Below are positions 42,271 to 50,663 of a stretch of 64,000 bases of DNA, one piece after another. The first letter of the stretch is position 1. Each line of letters opens with the position of its first letter. Below the pieces are notes generated by a model. The model had not been told where the DNA came from. It made no database searches and saw only the letters and a program-made list of their open reading frames with translations. The stretch comes from Anaerolineae bacterium (GTDB lineage Bacteria > Chloroflexota > Anaerolineae > Aggregatilineales > UBA2796): contig JAHBVJ010000034.1 in NCBI GenBank assembly GCA_019637615.1, forward strand, positions 22,159-86,158, read 5' to 3'. The position numbers and the translations under genes are program-made.

Positions 42271-42308
42271 ACCCTTCCAGTACAATCTCTGGAAGGGTTT
42301 TATTTTGC
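42271..42308 (+). terminator. Leader terminator (attenuator) of lysWXY
   Basis: ACCCTTCCAG (42271-42280) and CTGGAAGGGT (42289-42298) form a perfect 10-bp stem with an 8-nt loop, followed by TTTATTTT. It ends only 16 bp before the lysW start, so it must be conditional and probably controls the operon. Confidence 0.75.
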
Positions 42309-42323
42309 TAGAGGAGTTTACTC

Positions 42324-42488
42324 ATGAAGGCCGTTTGCCCAGAATGCGAAGCCGAGCTGACGCTCAATAATGTACTGCGCGGCGAGATCGTGCAGTGCGC
42401 CGACTGTGGCGCTGACCTCGAAGTCGTCAGCGTTGAGCCACTGACGCTGGAACCCGCGCCGATGGAACAAGAGGACTGGGGCGAGTAA
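42324..42488 (+). CDS. lysW: Amino-group carrier protein LysW
   Basis: LysW holds alpha-aminoadipate on its C-terminal glutamate during lysine synthesis, shielding the amino group. The 54-residue acidic protein has a zinc ribbon with Cys5, Cys8, Cys25 and Cys28 (CPEC and CADC) and ends in the diagnostic EDWGE tail. GAGGAG stands eight bases before the ATG. lysX begins three bases after its stop. Confidence 0.95.
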   Translation: MKAVCPECEAELTLNNVLRGEIVQCADCGADLEVVSVEPLTLEPAPMEQEDWGE

Positions 42489-42491
42489 GCG

Positions 42492-43361
42492 ATGTCCGAT
42501 CCGATCCGCGTAGGTATCATCGCGTCCCGCGTGCGCGTCGAAGAAAAGCACCTGTTGAGTGTATTCGAAAAGCGCAGCGTACCTGTGACGCTCATCAACG
42601 ACGACGAACTGATCTTCACGACGGGGATGCAGCCGCTGCCCTACGACGTGATCCTTGAGCGCTCCGTCAGCACATCGCGCGGGTTGTACGCGATCCGGCT
42701 GCTGGAGGGCATCGGTAATCTGGTGATCAACACGTGGAACACCGCCAACACGTGCGCCGACAAACTGCTGACCACGCTGGCGCTGCAAGACGCTGGTGTC
42801 CCGCAGCCAACGGTCAAAATAGCCTTCACGCCGGAGTCCGCGTTGCAAGCTATCGAGGAGATGGGTTATCCGGTCATCCTCAAGCCTGTGGTCGGTTCGT
42901 GGGGACGGCTGCTGTCCAAGATCAATGATCGTGATGCGGCGGAAACCGTGCTGGAACACAAAGAAGTGCTTGGCTCATACCAGCACAGCATTATCTACAT
43001 TCAAGAGCTGATCAAGAAGCCGGGGCGCGACATCCGTGCCTTCGTGGTGGGCGATGAGTGCATCTGCGCCATTTACCGCAACTCCGAGCACTGGATTACG
43101 AACACGGCGCGCGGCGGCAAGGCATCGAACTGCCCCGTCACGCCGGAACTCAACAAGATCGCGACGGACGCGGCAAAGGCCGTCGGCGGCGGGATCGTGG
43201 CGATTGATGTGTTCGAAGACCCTGATCGCGGCTTGCTCATCAACGAGATCAACCACACGATGGAATTCCGCAACAGCATCGAGCCAACGGGCGTCGATAT
43301 TCCGGGGCGCGTGGCAGATTTCGTGCTGGCACGGGCGCGGGAAAGGATACAGGCGCGATGA
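42492..43361 (+). CDS. lysX: Alpha-aminoadipate-LysW ligase LysX
   Basis: This ATP-grasp ligase joins the amino group of alpha-aminoadipate to the LysW tail. The 289-residue protein has the RimK-like pattern: NTANTCADKLLTTLAL, PVILKPVVGSWGRLLSKIND and the metal-binding end LLINEINHTMEFRNS. The GSWGRLLSK loop and position after lysW favour LysX over the arginine-pathway ArgX, though some enzymes serve both. Its stop overlaps the lysY start (ATGA). Confidence 0.93.
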   Translation: MSDPIRVGIIASRVRVEEKHLLSVFEKRSVPVTLINDDELIFTTGMQPLPYDVILERSVSTSRGLYAIRLLEGIGNLVINTWNTANTCADKLLTTLALQDAGVPQPTVKIAFTPESALQAIEEMGYPVILKPVVGSWGRLLSKINDRDAAETVLEHKEVLGSYQHSIIYIQELIKKPGRDIRAFVVGDECICAIYRNSEHWITNTARGGKASNCPVTPELNKIATDAAKAVGGGIVAIDVFEDPDRGLLINEINHTMEFRNSIEPTGVDIPGRVADFVLARARERIQAR

Positions 43362-44401
43362 CGAGTACGAAAGCGCGGGTCAGCATCGTTGGGGCGTCCG
43401 GCTACACGGGCGGTGAGGTGCTGCGCCTGCTGCTGAATCATCCTGATGTCGAGATCGCGCAGGTAACGTCCGAGTCAAACGCGGGCAATTATGTCCACTC
43501 GGTGCATCCGAACCTGCGCAAGGTCACACAGTTGCAGTTCGTGTCCGCGACGGCGCTGGAACCCGCCGATGTGATCTTCATGGCGCTGCCGCACGGCGAA
43601 GCCCAGAAGCGCATCGACAAGTACAGCACGTTGGCGCACTACATCGTTGATCTGTCGGCAGATTTCCGGCTGCGCGACGCACAAGCCTATCAACGCTACT
43701 ACAACGAAGTACACCGCGCCCCGCAGTGGCTGGAAAAGTTCGTATACGGGCTGCCCGAAATCAGCCGCGAACAGTTGAAGGGCACACAGTACGCCAGCGG
43801 GGTTGGTTGCAACGCTACGGCCTCGATTCTGGCGCTGCTGCCGCTCGCCAAAGCCGGACTGCTCGATCCGGCGCGTCCGATCAGCGTCGATCTGAAGGTC
43901 GGCTCGTCGGAAGGCGGCGCGACGGCTTCCCAAGCCAGCCATCACCCGATCCGCAGCGGAGCGGTGCGCACCTTCGCCGCGACAGGCCATCGGCATGAAG
44001 CGGAAGTGCGGCAAGCGCTCGGCTTCAGCAATGTATTCTTGTCGATCACGTCCATCGAGATGATACGCGGCGCGATGGCGACGGCACAGCTATTCACGCA
44101 GCCGGACATCGAGGAAAAGCTGCTGTGGAAAGCCTATCGCAATACGTACAATGCCGAGCCGTTTGTGCGCATCGTCCACGACAAAACGGGCTTGCATCGT
44201 CATCCCGAACCAAAGTGGCTGGCGGGTACCAATTTCGCGGACGTGGGTTGGGAAGCGCAGCCAGAAACAGGCCGCATCGTGGCGCTGGCGGCGATCGACA
44301 ATCTCGGCAAAGGTGCGGCGGGCAGCGCGGTGCAGTGCATGAACCTGATGCTCGGTGTGGACGAGACAGCGGGCTTAGGCTTCACGGGGTTGCATCCGTA
44401 A
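43358..44401 (+). CDS. lysY: LysW-aminoadipyl phosphate reductase LysY (ArgC family)
   Basis: This is the NADPH-dependent reductase for the third step on the carrier. The 347-residue protein begins VSIVGASGYTGGEVLRLL and has the catalytic Cys in GVGCNATASI, where ArgC has GCYPT; the GCNAT form is typical of LysY. The later motif SSEGGATASQASHHP also fits. The remaining pathway genes (lysZ, lysJ, lysK and others) are not in this window. Confidence 0.92.
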   Translation: MTSTKARVSIVGASGYTGGEVLRLLLNHPDVEIAQVTSESNAGNYVHSVHPNLRKVTQLQFVSATALEPADVIFMALPHGEAQKRIDKYSTLAHYIVDLSADFRLRDAQAYQRYYNEVHRAPQWLEKFVYGLPEISREQLKGTQYASGVGCNATASILALLPLAKAGLLDPARPISVDLKVGSSEGGATASQASHHPIRSGAVRTFAATGHRHEAEVRQALGFSNVFLSITSIEMIRGAMATAQLFTQPDIEEKLLWKAYRNTYNAEPFVRIVHDKTGLHRHPEPKWLAGTNFADVGWEAQPETGRIVALAAIDNLGKGAAGSAVQCMNLMLGVDETAGLGFTGLHP

Positions 44402-44415
44402 ACGGTGCTGACTGT

Positions 44416-44439
44416 AGCCCGCTGCATCATCGGCGGGCT
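44416..44439. terminator. Hairpin between lysY and ridA
   Basis: AGCCCGC (44416-44422) and GCGGGCT (44433-44439) form a 7-bp stem with a 10-nt loop. It overlaps the last codons of the convergent ridA-like gene. No T-run follows. Confidence 0.45.
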
Positions 44440-44912
44440 TCGTCGTCCACAACCTCGACAATCGTGTCGATGATGATGGGCAGGTTATCGCGCAGGGAGT
44501 TCGCGCCCAAGACGGAACGCGCATGACGTCCGCGATCCCCGAATACCTCGATGAACAAATCCGAGCAACCGTTGAGCACCTTGTGATGCTGATCGAAGTG
44601 CGGTTCGGCATTTACGAAGCCCTGCACTTTCACAAACCGTCGTATCCGATCCAGTGATCCTAACTCCGCTTTGAGCACGGCGAGGACTTCGAGGCCAGCT
44701 TGGCGGGCGAATTGGTAGCCTTGCTCGGTAGTGTATTCCTTGCCAAGTTTGCCGCTGGGTGACACGCCCTGATCGCCGCGCGGCCCCTTGCCGGAGACAA
44801 ACAGCAGTTCACGCACCTGCACGACATTCGCGTAGCGAGCAGCGGGTTCGCTAGCAGAGGGTAGCACGATACCTAACTCAGCTAATCTATCTTCGATGGA
44901 TGGCGTAGACAC
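44427..44912 (-). CDS. RidA/YjgF family protein
   Basis: RidA-type proteins hydrolyse reactive enamine/imine intermediates. The 161-residue product has the family strands YANVVQVRELLFVSGKGPRG, an internal LGSLDRIRRFVKVQGFVNAEPHF and a late ARSVLGANSLRDNLPIIID. The Arg-to-Glu catalytic pattern of classic RidA is not clear, so this may be a Rid2-7 type with another role. I chose the GTG at 44912 with GGAG eight bases upstream. Confidence 0.82.
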   Translation of the reverse strand: MSTPSIEDRLAELGIVLPSASEPAARYANVVQVRELLFVSGKGPRGDQGVSPSGKLGKEYTTEQGYQFARQAGLEVLAVLKAELGSLDRIRRFVKVQGFVNAEPHFDQHHKVLNGCSDLFIEVFGDRGRHARSVLGANSLRDNLPIIIDTIVEVVDDEARR

Positions 44913-44937
44913 GTTGCTTACTCCATTCAATCGATCA

Positions 44938-44969
44938 TGTCCCCTTTGGCATAATACGTAAAGGGGACA
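44938..44969 (-). other. Perfect 10-bp hairpin between thrC and ridA
   Basis: TGTCCCCTTT (44938-44947) and AAAGGGGACA (44960-44969) pair over 10 bp with a 12-nt loop, ten bases after the thrC stop on the minus strand. Without a T-run, it may end or stabilise the pheA-thrC message. Confidence 0.55.
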
Positions 44970-44978
44970 CCAACGCAA

Positions 44979-46298
44979 TTATCGAGTAGGCATCTTCTCG
45001 CCGCGAATTAGCGATTCGACGGCTTCTAACGTCGGATCGATCACACGCAGCTTATTCGCGTAGGGGCTGTTCAAGCTTTCCAGCGTTTCCGCGTGATAGT
45101 TGATCACGGTATCGGCGTCCTTAAGAACGTGCCCCGTCAGCACTGCCACGATGTCCTCGTCAGGCTGGATCACGCCCTGCTGGATCAGCTTGCGCACGCC
45201 CGCCACCGAGGCTGCCGAGGCGGGTTCGCAGCCAATGCCCGATGAGTCCACCATCGCCTTAGCATCCACGATTTCCTGATCCGTGACCGCCTCGACCACG
45301 CCGTTTGTATACGACAGCGTACGTTTAGCCTTGATGAAGCTGGCAGGATTGCCGATCTTGATCGCCGTCGCGATGGTGTTTGCCTTGACCGCGTGCCGTT
45401 CCGCGAAGTTCTCCTGATAGCTCTGGTAGAATGGCGCTGCGCCCGCCGCCTGAATGATGGCGATGCGCGGCATTTTCTCGATCAGACCGAGCTGATACAG
45501 CTCGTACAACCCCTTGCCAAACGCCGACGAATTGCCGAGATTGCCACCGGGCAGCACGATCCAGTCCGGCACTTTCCAACGCCGTTGCTGAAGCATCTCG
45601 AATACGATGGTCTTCTGGCCTTCCAAGCGGAACGGGTTGACCGAGTTCAGCAGGTAAATCCCGAATTCGGGGCAAGCCTGCCGCACGAGGGATAGACTGG
45701 CGTCGAAATCGCCCTTGACCTGCACATTGATCGCGCCGTAGGCAATCGACTGCGCCAGTTTGCCCATCGCGATGTTGCCGTAGGGGAAGAAGACCAAGGC
45801 TTGCACGCCCGCCAAGGCCGCATACGACGCCATCGAGGCCGAGGTGTTACCCGTCGAGGCGCACAGCACGCTCGACGCCTTGACCAGCATCGCGTGCGTG
45901 ATGCCGCCCGTCATGCCGCGATCTTTGAATGAGCCGGTGGGATTCTCACCCTCGTGCTTGAGCATCATGCGGGATGCGCCCGTCCACGCCGCCAGTTTCT
46001 TGGGCGCGGTGTACAAGCCCGTGTTGCCCTCATGCCGCGTGATGATGGCTTCATCCGCGATGCCGGGGAAAACCAGCTCCTTGAAGCGCCATACACCGCT
46101 GTTGTACGGTGCGTCGAGGCTGCCTAAACGGCTGTCAAAGATTTCCTTGCTGATGTAAGGGCGCAGCGTTTCCAGATCATGCACCACGTCCAGCAGACCG
46201 CCACACTTGCCGCAAACGTAGACTGGCTCATTCAAGTCATGGGTATTGCCGCATTCCATGCAGCGAAGGTGGCTGAGTGTTTTATTCGGGAGGTTCAT
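44979..46298 (-). CDS. thrC: Threonine synthase
   Basis: This PLP enzyme converts O-phosphohomoserine to threonine. The 439-residue product has an N-terminal zinc-ribbon-like segment with CMEC and CGKC, then the PLP lysine in NPTGSFKDRGMTGG (about residue 100) and the phosphate-binding stretch VVLPGGNLGNSSAFGKG. I chose the ATG at 46298 because it overlaps the pheA stop (TGATG) and has GGAAAG upstream. Coupling with pheA suggests one amino-acid operon. Confidence 0.93.
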   Translation of the reverse strand: MNLPNKTLSHLRCMECGNTHDLNEPVYVCGKCGGLLDVVHDLETLRPYISKEIFDSRLGSLDAPYNSGVWRFKELVFPGIADEAIITRHEGNTGLYTAPKKLAAWTGASRMMLKHEGENPTGSFKDRGMTGGITHAMLVKASSVLCASTGNTSASMASYAALAGVQALVFFPYGNIAMGKLAQSIAYGAINVQVKGDFDASLSLVRQACPEFGIYLLNSVNPFRLEGQKTIVFEMLQQRRWKVPDWIVLPGGNLGNSSAFGKGLYELYQLGLIEKMPRIAIIQAAGAAPFYQSYQENFAERHAVKANTIATAIKIGNPASFIKAKRTLSYTNGVVEAVTDQEIVDAKAMVDSSGIGCEPASAASVAGVRKLIQQGVIQPDEDIVAVLTGHVLKDADTVINYHAETLESLNSPYANKLRVIDPTLEAVESLIRGEKMPTR

Positions 46299-47143
46299 CA
46301 GTCTTTCCTTTCCGTTTGCACAACTGAGGCGGCAGGATACGAGCCAAGCATTTTCAACAGGACAGTCGTATGCAGCAAACCAGCTAGCGCGGCTTTGCAA
46401 TCTGGATCATCGACATGTCCATCAAAATCGACGAAGAAGTAGTATTGCCACGGCTTGTTGCGGCGGGGCTTCGACTCGATCTTGGTCATGTTGATGCCGC
46501 GACTGGCAAATTCGCCTAGCGCCCGATACAGCGCACCGGCTTGGTCGCGCACTACGAACACGACCGAGGTCTTGTTCTTCTTAGCAAGTGGCGGATCGCC
46601 TTCGCCAACCACGAACATGCGCGTGTAATTTTGCGGCTCGTCCTCGATGCCCTGTTCCAGCACATCTAGCCCGTAGAGTTTGCCCGCTAATTTACTGGCG
46701 ATGGCGGCAGTTCCCGGCTGCGGTTCTTGCGCCAAGTCCTGAGCGCTGCCTGCCGTGTCGTAATGCGCCAGCGGCTTGATCCCGCGCCGTGCGAGAAACT
46801 GCTCACATTGCGCCAGCGCCTGTGGATGAGAACGCGCCACCTTGACATCGGCGAGTTTAGTGCCCGGTGCCGCTAGGAGCGCATGATGCACGTGCAAAAT
46901 CACTTCGGCTTGGACGCGGAGGTCGTGCTCGATCAGCAGTTCGTAGGCAGTTGCCACCGTGCCCGCGACGGAATTTTCGACAGGCACCATGCCATAGGTG
47001 GCGCGGCCTGACTCCACTGCCTGAAAGACATCGTTCAGCAGAGGACACGGCAGCGTTTCGACTGACTCCCCGAAATGCTGGCGAACTGCTTCTTCAGAAT
47101 ATGCACCGTGTACGCCTTGAAAGGCGACGATCGTAGGCGACAA
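46298..47143 (-). CDS. pheA: Prephenate dehydratase
   Basis: The enzyme makes phenylpyruvate from prephenate. The 281-residue protein opens with VAFQGVHGAYSEEAV and has the conserved VPVENSVAGTVATAYELL and NYTRMFVVG. The usual TRF motif reads TRM here. An ACT domain follows (VVFVVRDQAGALYRALGEFASRGINMTKIESKP) for phenylalanine feedback. No chorismate mutase domain is present. The start is a TTG preceded by GGGAGGG. A terminator hairpin stands just upstream. Confidence 0.93.
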   Translation of the reverse strand: MSPTIVAFQGVHGAYSEEAVRQHFGESVETLPCPLLNDVFQAVESGRATYGMVPVENSVAGTVATAYELLIEHDLRVQAEVILHVHHALLAAPGTKLADVKVARSHPQALAQCEQFLARRGIKPLAHYDTAGSAQDLAQEPQPGTAAIASKLAGKLYGLDVLEQGIEDEPQNYTRMFVVGEGDPPLAKKNKTSVVFVVRDQAGALYRALGEFASRGINMTKIESKPRRNKPWQYYFFVDFDGHVDDPDCKAALAGLLHTTVLLKMLGSYPAASVVQTERKD

Positions 47144-47170
47144 CCAACCCTCCCGTCTGGATGCGACAAC

Positions 47171-47201
47171 AAAAAAGGCGTAGAAATCATCTCCACGCCT
47201 T
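47171..47201 (-). terminator. Leader terminator (attenuator) of pheA
   Basis: On the minus strand AAGGCGT (47195-47201) pairs with ACGCCTT (47175-47181), extended inward by partly paired bases, and is followed by six T. It ends 28 bp before the pheA start, so read-through must be conditional. The controlling signal is not evident; no clear T-box or Phe-rich leader peptide was found. Confidence 0.65.
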
Positions 47202-47787
47202 CATTTGCAAGCTCACTGCACTGTGAAAGTTATCGTGGAATGCCAACCTGCCCGGTCTGAAAACGACAGATCGAGTCAGTCGAAGAAAACGGTCGCAGGC
47301 AAGTCATCCACCACATAGCGGCTAAGGATACCATCGGATGATCGATCAAGCAACTGTGCATAACGACCAGCGCAAGATGCAGCCAGTGTGATGACAGTAT
47401 CGCCCTATAGTATATGAATCGACCATTGTCTATGATGGCAGAAAGTATGGTCGAACGAAATGATCTGATTCATGATCGATTCGATCATTGAATGATCTGT
47501 TTGTGCGTGGATTCAGATCATTTCGATTGGGTCAGGACGGGTCAAGCAATCTGAAAATGATCTGATTTGGCTGCTTAATTCAGATCATTTCTGCTACGAT
47601 TCCGAGAGAAATTCCGATTCAGATCATTTGCTGGCGGTTAGCGGCGACGGAGGCAACCAAAACCACCTTTAATTAGCACAAATATTTTACATGAACAATT
47701 GAATGATGTCCAGTTAGAGTATTCAAACTTGCAATGGGAATAGCAGCGATACTTGTTCAGCGAGTGGTGCGTTAAATATGATAGACC
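47202..47787. other. Gene-free stretch upstream of pheA
   Basis: I see no credible gene here. It includes the pheA leader side, a TGATCGATCA palindrome (47339-47348), the GATC repeat cluster (47458-47629) and AT-rich sequence bordering the IS zone. Confidence 0.5.
47458..47629. repeat. Cluster of six AAATGATCTGAAT-type repeats in both orientations
   Basis: Copies lie at 47458-47471, 47491-47500, 47511-47523 (reverse), 47555-47567, 47577-47590 (reverse) and 47616-47629 (reverse). A 17-bp palindrome, ATGATCGA-T-TCGATCAT, sits at 47472-47488. Adjacent opposite copies can form hairpins. GATC occurs eight times in about 165 bases. The role is unknown; an operator array or IS-related repeat is possible. 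Confidence 0.8.
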
Positions 47788-47991
47788 TTACGCAGTTGAA
47801 GGTAAAACAAGGCAAGGTTGGCTCAAGTAAAGACGTATGGCTTGGCGAATGATGTTGAGCTTGGCATCGAAGAGGGCCAAGTGGTGCTACCAGCGATGGC
47901 ATTCAAGGCGGACATAGGCACGCAAGGCCAAGCCGATGTGATTGCGTTGGCTACGTTCAAGGCGGAATTGACCAGCTTCAATACCAGTGAA
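47788..47991 (-). pseudogene. C-terminal fragment of an IS4-family-like transposase
   Basis: The minus frame reads TGIEAGQFRLERSQRNHIG, then LALRAYVRLECHRW, an in-frame TAG, then FDAKLNIIRQAIRLYL and a final LPSTA before TAA. This resembles the end of IS4-type transposases (QRNHI ... RAFLRLE ... LPSTA). It stops exactly at the inverted repeat of the next IS, which therefore interrupted it, and the internal stop shows decay. Confidence 0.6.
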
Positions 47992-48019
47992 CTGATCTGG
48001 CCTCGAAATACTGGACAGT

Positions 48020-48758
48020 TTAACTTGTCGCATGAACGCGTTCGAACTTTTCAGGCGACAGATAGCCAAGCGTCGAATGGAGACGCTGGCGATTGTAAAA
48101 AACTTCGAGATAAGCGAAGATGACGTTTTTTGCTTCAGAACGAGTGTGGAAGGTATGGCGATAAACACATTCTGTTTTGAGCGTACCCCAGAAGCTCTCC
48201 ATTGGAGCATTATCAAAGCAGTTATGAGCACGGCTCAGGCTAACTTGGATGCCAAACTTTTCAAAGACAGCCTGATAGTCGGCACTGGTGTATTGAGCGC
48301 CTCTATCGGAATGATGCAGCAAGCCCGGTTGAGGCTGGCGAGCGCGCAGGGCCATCGCTAAGGCCGCCTGCATTAACTTGTCGCGCATGTGGTCTGCCAT
48401 CGCCCAACCAACAATTTTGCGGGAGAAGACATCGAGGACACTAGCCAAGTAGAGCGTTCCTTCTTGGGTATCGATGTAGGTGATATCCACCAACCACTTC
48501 TGATTTGGTTGCTGGGCAATGAAGTCACGGTTCAGTTTGTTTTCCCCTGTTGGGTCGTGCTGCTTAGCTTGGGTGGTGCTAATACGTCTGCGGTTGAACG
48601 GAACTTGCAATGCGAGTTGCTGCATGAGACGCACCACCCGTGCCCGTCCACAACGCAGTCCTTGTCCGCGTAGCGCCATGCGAATACGCCTGATCCCATA
48701 GGTACGTTGGCTGGAGTCGAAGATGCTTTGCACCTGCTTGGCGATTACTTGATTTGCC
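48020..48758 (-). pseudogene. IS3-family transposase OrfB, 5'-truncated (copy A)
   Basis: The frame covers most of the DDE integrase core: QKWLVDITYIDTQEGTLYLA with the first Asp, LLHHSDRGAQYTSADY with the second, and NAPMESFWGTLKTECVY with the Glu, ending in LGYLSPEKFERV. All three catalytic acids are present, but the N-terminal part is missing where the IS256 element begins at 48759. The first ATG-type start would be 48733. It overlaps in homology with copy B, so the two are not halves of one gene. Confidence 0.85.
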
Positions 48759-50106
48759 GAGACTGTACGGAAAATTGTGTAAACAGTTCAGATAGTAATA
48801 CGGTCGGTAAAATAAATCACCAATTGGTTCAAGATCTTGGGCCAATGCGGGATGGGCATGGTCCAGTTGGCAGCAATGTCACGATGCGCCAAATAAAACG
48901 CCTTGCGAACCGCCTCCTCGGTGGAAAAAACGGACTTATTCTTGGTGACTTTGCGTAATTGTCGATTATAGCCTTCAATGGCGTTGTTGGTATAAATCAG
49001 CCGTCGGATTTCGTAGGGAAAATCGAAGAAGGCCGACAGGTCGGTCCAGTTGGTTTCCCAAGCACGCACGGCCACGGCGTATTTTGGCGACCACTTTTCC
49101 GAGAGCGTGAGCAGGGCAGTTTCGGCAGCCTCCCGGGTAGCAGCCTGGTAGACAGGTTTGAGGTCGCGCATGAAGTCATCCTGTTCGGTGTAGCTGACGT
49201 ATTTGAGGGAGTTGCGGATTTGGTGCAGGATACAGCGTTGCACGCGGGCTTTGGGAAAAACGGCATGGATAGCATCTTTGAAGCCAGTCAGCCCATCCAC
49301 ACAGGCGATGAGAATATCTTGCACACCCCGCGCTTGGAGTTGTCCCAGCACGTTCGTCCAGAACTTAGCGCCTTCCGCGCCATCCCCAACCCAATGTCCC
49401 AGTGCGTCTTTACGGCCTTCTAGATTGACCGCTAATACCACATACACCGCTGTGTGTTCAACGCGCCCTTCGCGCTTGAGATTTACGTAGATACCGTCTA
49501 GGTAAATGAGCGGATAGACGGCCTCCAAGCGGCGATTCTGCCAGCTTTCCACCAACGGCAGCACTTTCTCGGTAATCGTGCTGATGGTCGAGGCGGAGAC
49601 CTCCACCCCGTACATCTCCTGCAAACTGTCGTGGATATCCCGCACCGACAAGCCTTTGGCATACAGCGTGATGATTTTGTCTTCTAATTCATTGCTCGAA
49701 GTCTCGTACTTGTGCAACAGTTTTGGCTCAAAGTCGCCGTTCCTGTCGCGGGGAATCGCGACTTCCACCTCACCACCCGAACTGCGCACCTTCCGCTTGT
49801 ATTTCCCGTTGCGGTTGTTGCCGGAGTTGCGTCCTTTCGCCTCATACTTCTCATAGCCCAGTTCCGCCGTTAGCTCAGCTTCCAGCATCTGCTCTAACGT
49901 CGTCGCAAACAGCCGTGCGAATATCCCCTCTTTTCCGAAAAAGTCGTCGATGCTCTTGGCGCTGCCTAGCTCGGTTTGAATACGTTCCAAGCTTGGCATC
50001 TCTATCTTGGCTTGTTCTGGCTTTTTCTCGTTCTCTGACATGATACTTCCCTCTTGTTTCTGTTCTATCATGTCTGAACGATTTACACATCATTCTGCAC
50101 AGTCTC
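48759..50106 (-). mobile_element. Complete IS256-family insertion sequence
   Basis: The element of about 1.35 kb is bounded by inverted repeats starting GAGACTGT at both ends, continuing with a shared TGTGTAAA and GTTCAGA. It carries one transposase gene. The flanking 8-9 bases differ on the two sides (GATTTGCC against CATGAGGTG), so there is no target duplication. Confidence 0.85.
48788..50041 (-). CDS. IS256-family (Mutator-type) transposase
   Basis: The 417-residue DDE transposase begins after AGAGGGAAGTATC and has the family features: a helical N terminus, the HTH-like GLSVRDIHDSLQEMYGVEVS, LIYLDGIYVNLKREGRVEH with the first Asp, ILIACVDGLTGFKDAI with the second, QRCILHQIRNSLKYVS, and WETNWTDLSAFFDFP. 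The reading frame is intact, so the element may be active. An in-frame start at 50071 is possible but lies in the terminal repeat region. Confidence 0.93.
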   Translation of the reverse strand: MSENEKKPEQAKIEMPSLERIQTELGSAKSIDDFFGKEGIFARLFATTLEQMLEAELTAELGYEKYEAKGRNSGNNRNGKYKRKVRSSGGEVEVAIPRDRNGDFEPKLLHKYETSSNELEDKIITLYAKGLSVRDIHDSLQEMYGVEVSASTISTITEKVLPLVESWQNRRLEAVYPLIYLDGIYVNLKREGRVEHTAVYVVLAVNLEGRKDALGHWVGDGAEGAKFWTNVLGQLQARGVQDILIACVDGLTGFKDAIHAVFPKARVQRCILHQIRNSLKYVSYTEQDDFMRDLKPVYQAATREAAETALLTLSEKWSPKYAVAVRAWETNWTDLSAFFDFPYEIRRLIYTNNAIEGYNRQLRKVTKNKSVFSTEEAVRKAFYLAHRDIAANWTMPIPHWPKILNQLVIYFTDRITI

Positions 50107-50367
50107 CATGAGGTGCACCACCCGTGCCCGTCCGCAGCGAATCCCCTGTTCTCGCAACGCCATGCGAATGCGCCGACTGCCGTAGGTTTGCTGGCTAGCG
50201 TCAAAGACAGTTTGCACTTGGTTGGCTAACTCACCATTCGCCTGCGTCCGTGGGCTGATTGGCTGTTTTTGCCAAGCATAATATGCACTCCGACTCACGT
50301 CCAGCACGCGACACAGATGCGCGACCTTGTGGTGTGTGCGTTGTTCCGCAATGAACTGGTATTTCAT
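50107..50367 (-). pseudogene. IS3-family transposase OrfB, 3'-truncated (copy B)
   Basis: Only the N-terminal 87 codons remain (MKYQFIAEQRTHHKVAHLCR, then SRSAYYAWQKQP and RRIRMALREQGIRCGRARVV), up to the IS256 end at 50106. The integrase core is lost. The start overlaps the orfA stop by four bases. Residues after GELANQ repeat, with changes, the beginning of copy A. Confidence 0.85.
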
Positions 50368-50663
50368 CCTAGCTCCTGTGAAAACAACTTCACGGCTTTT
50401 TTTAGAATCGTTCGCTCTTCCTGCAAGATGGCATTCTCACGTTTCAGCCGTCGGATTTCTGCCTCCAGCTCTTTCACGCTGGCTGTCACCTGCTCGTTGG
50501 CGTTGTCCGCTTTTGCGCTATAACGTCGCTGCCATTTGTACAGCAACCCGTGCGTTATCCCTAAATCCGGCTCGATCTCGTAGGTTCGTTTCCCGCTGCG
50601 CTCTAACAAACTCAACGCTTCTTGCCGGAATTCTGCTGTGTACACCCGTCGTTTTTTCATCAT
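50364..50663 (-). CDS. IS3-family transposase OrfA
   Basis: The 99-residue protein has an N-terminal helix-turn-helix (YTAEFRQEALSLLERSGKRT and IEPDLGITHGLLYKWQRRY) and a C-terminal leucine-zipper-like helix (VKELEAEIRRLKRENAILQEE), the normal OrfA layout. A run of seven A before G at 50396-50403 (minus strand) would shift into the orfB frame at -1, giving the OrfAB transposase in an intact element. Confidence 0.9.
   Translation of the reverse strand: MMKKRRVYTAEFRQEALSLLERSGKRTYEIEPDLGITHGLLYKWQRRYSAKADNANEQVTASVKELEAEIRRLKRENAILQEERTILKKAVKLFSQELG

Noticed and set aside
47818..48123. Open frame of 101 codons on the plus strand
   Set aside because: It runs across the IS3 boundary at 47993 and is antisense to two transposase remnants, so it cannot be an old gene.
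48020..50367. A single IS3 interrupted by IS256
   Set aside because: The two orfB pieces overlap by about 45 codons with sequence differences and there is no target duplication, so they come from two copies.
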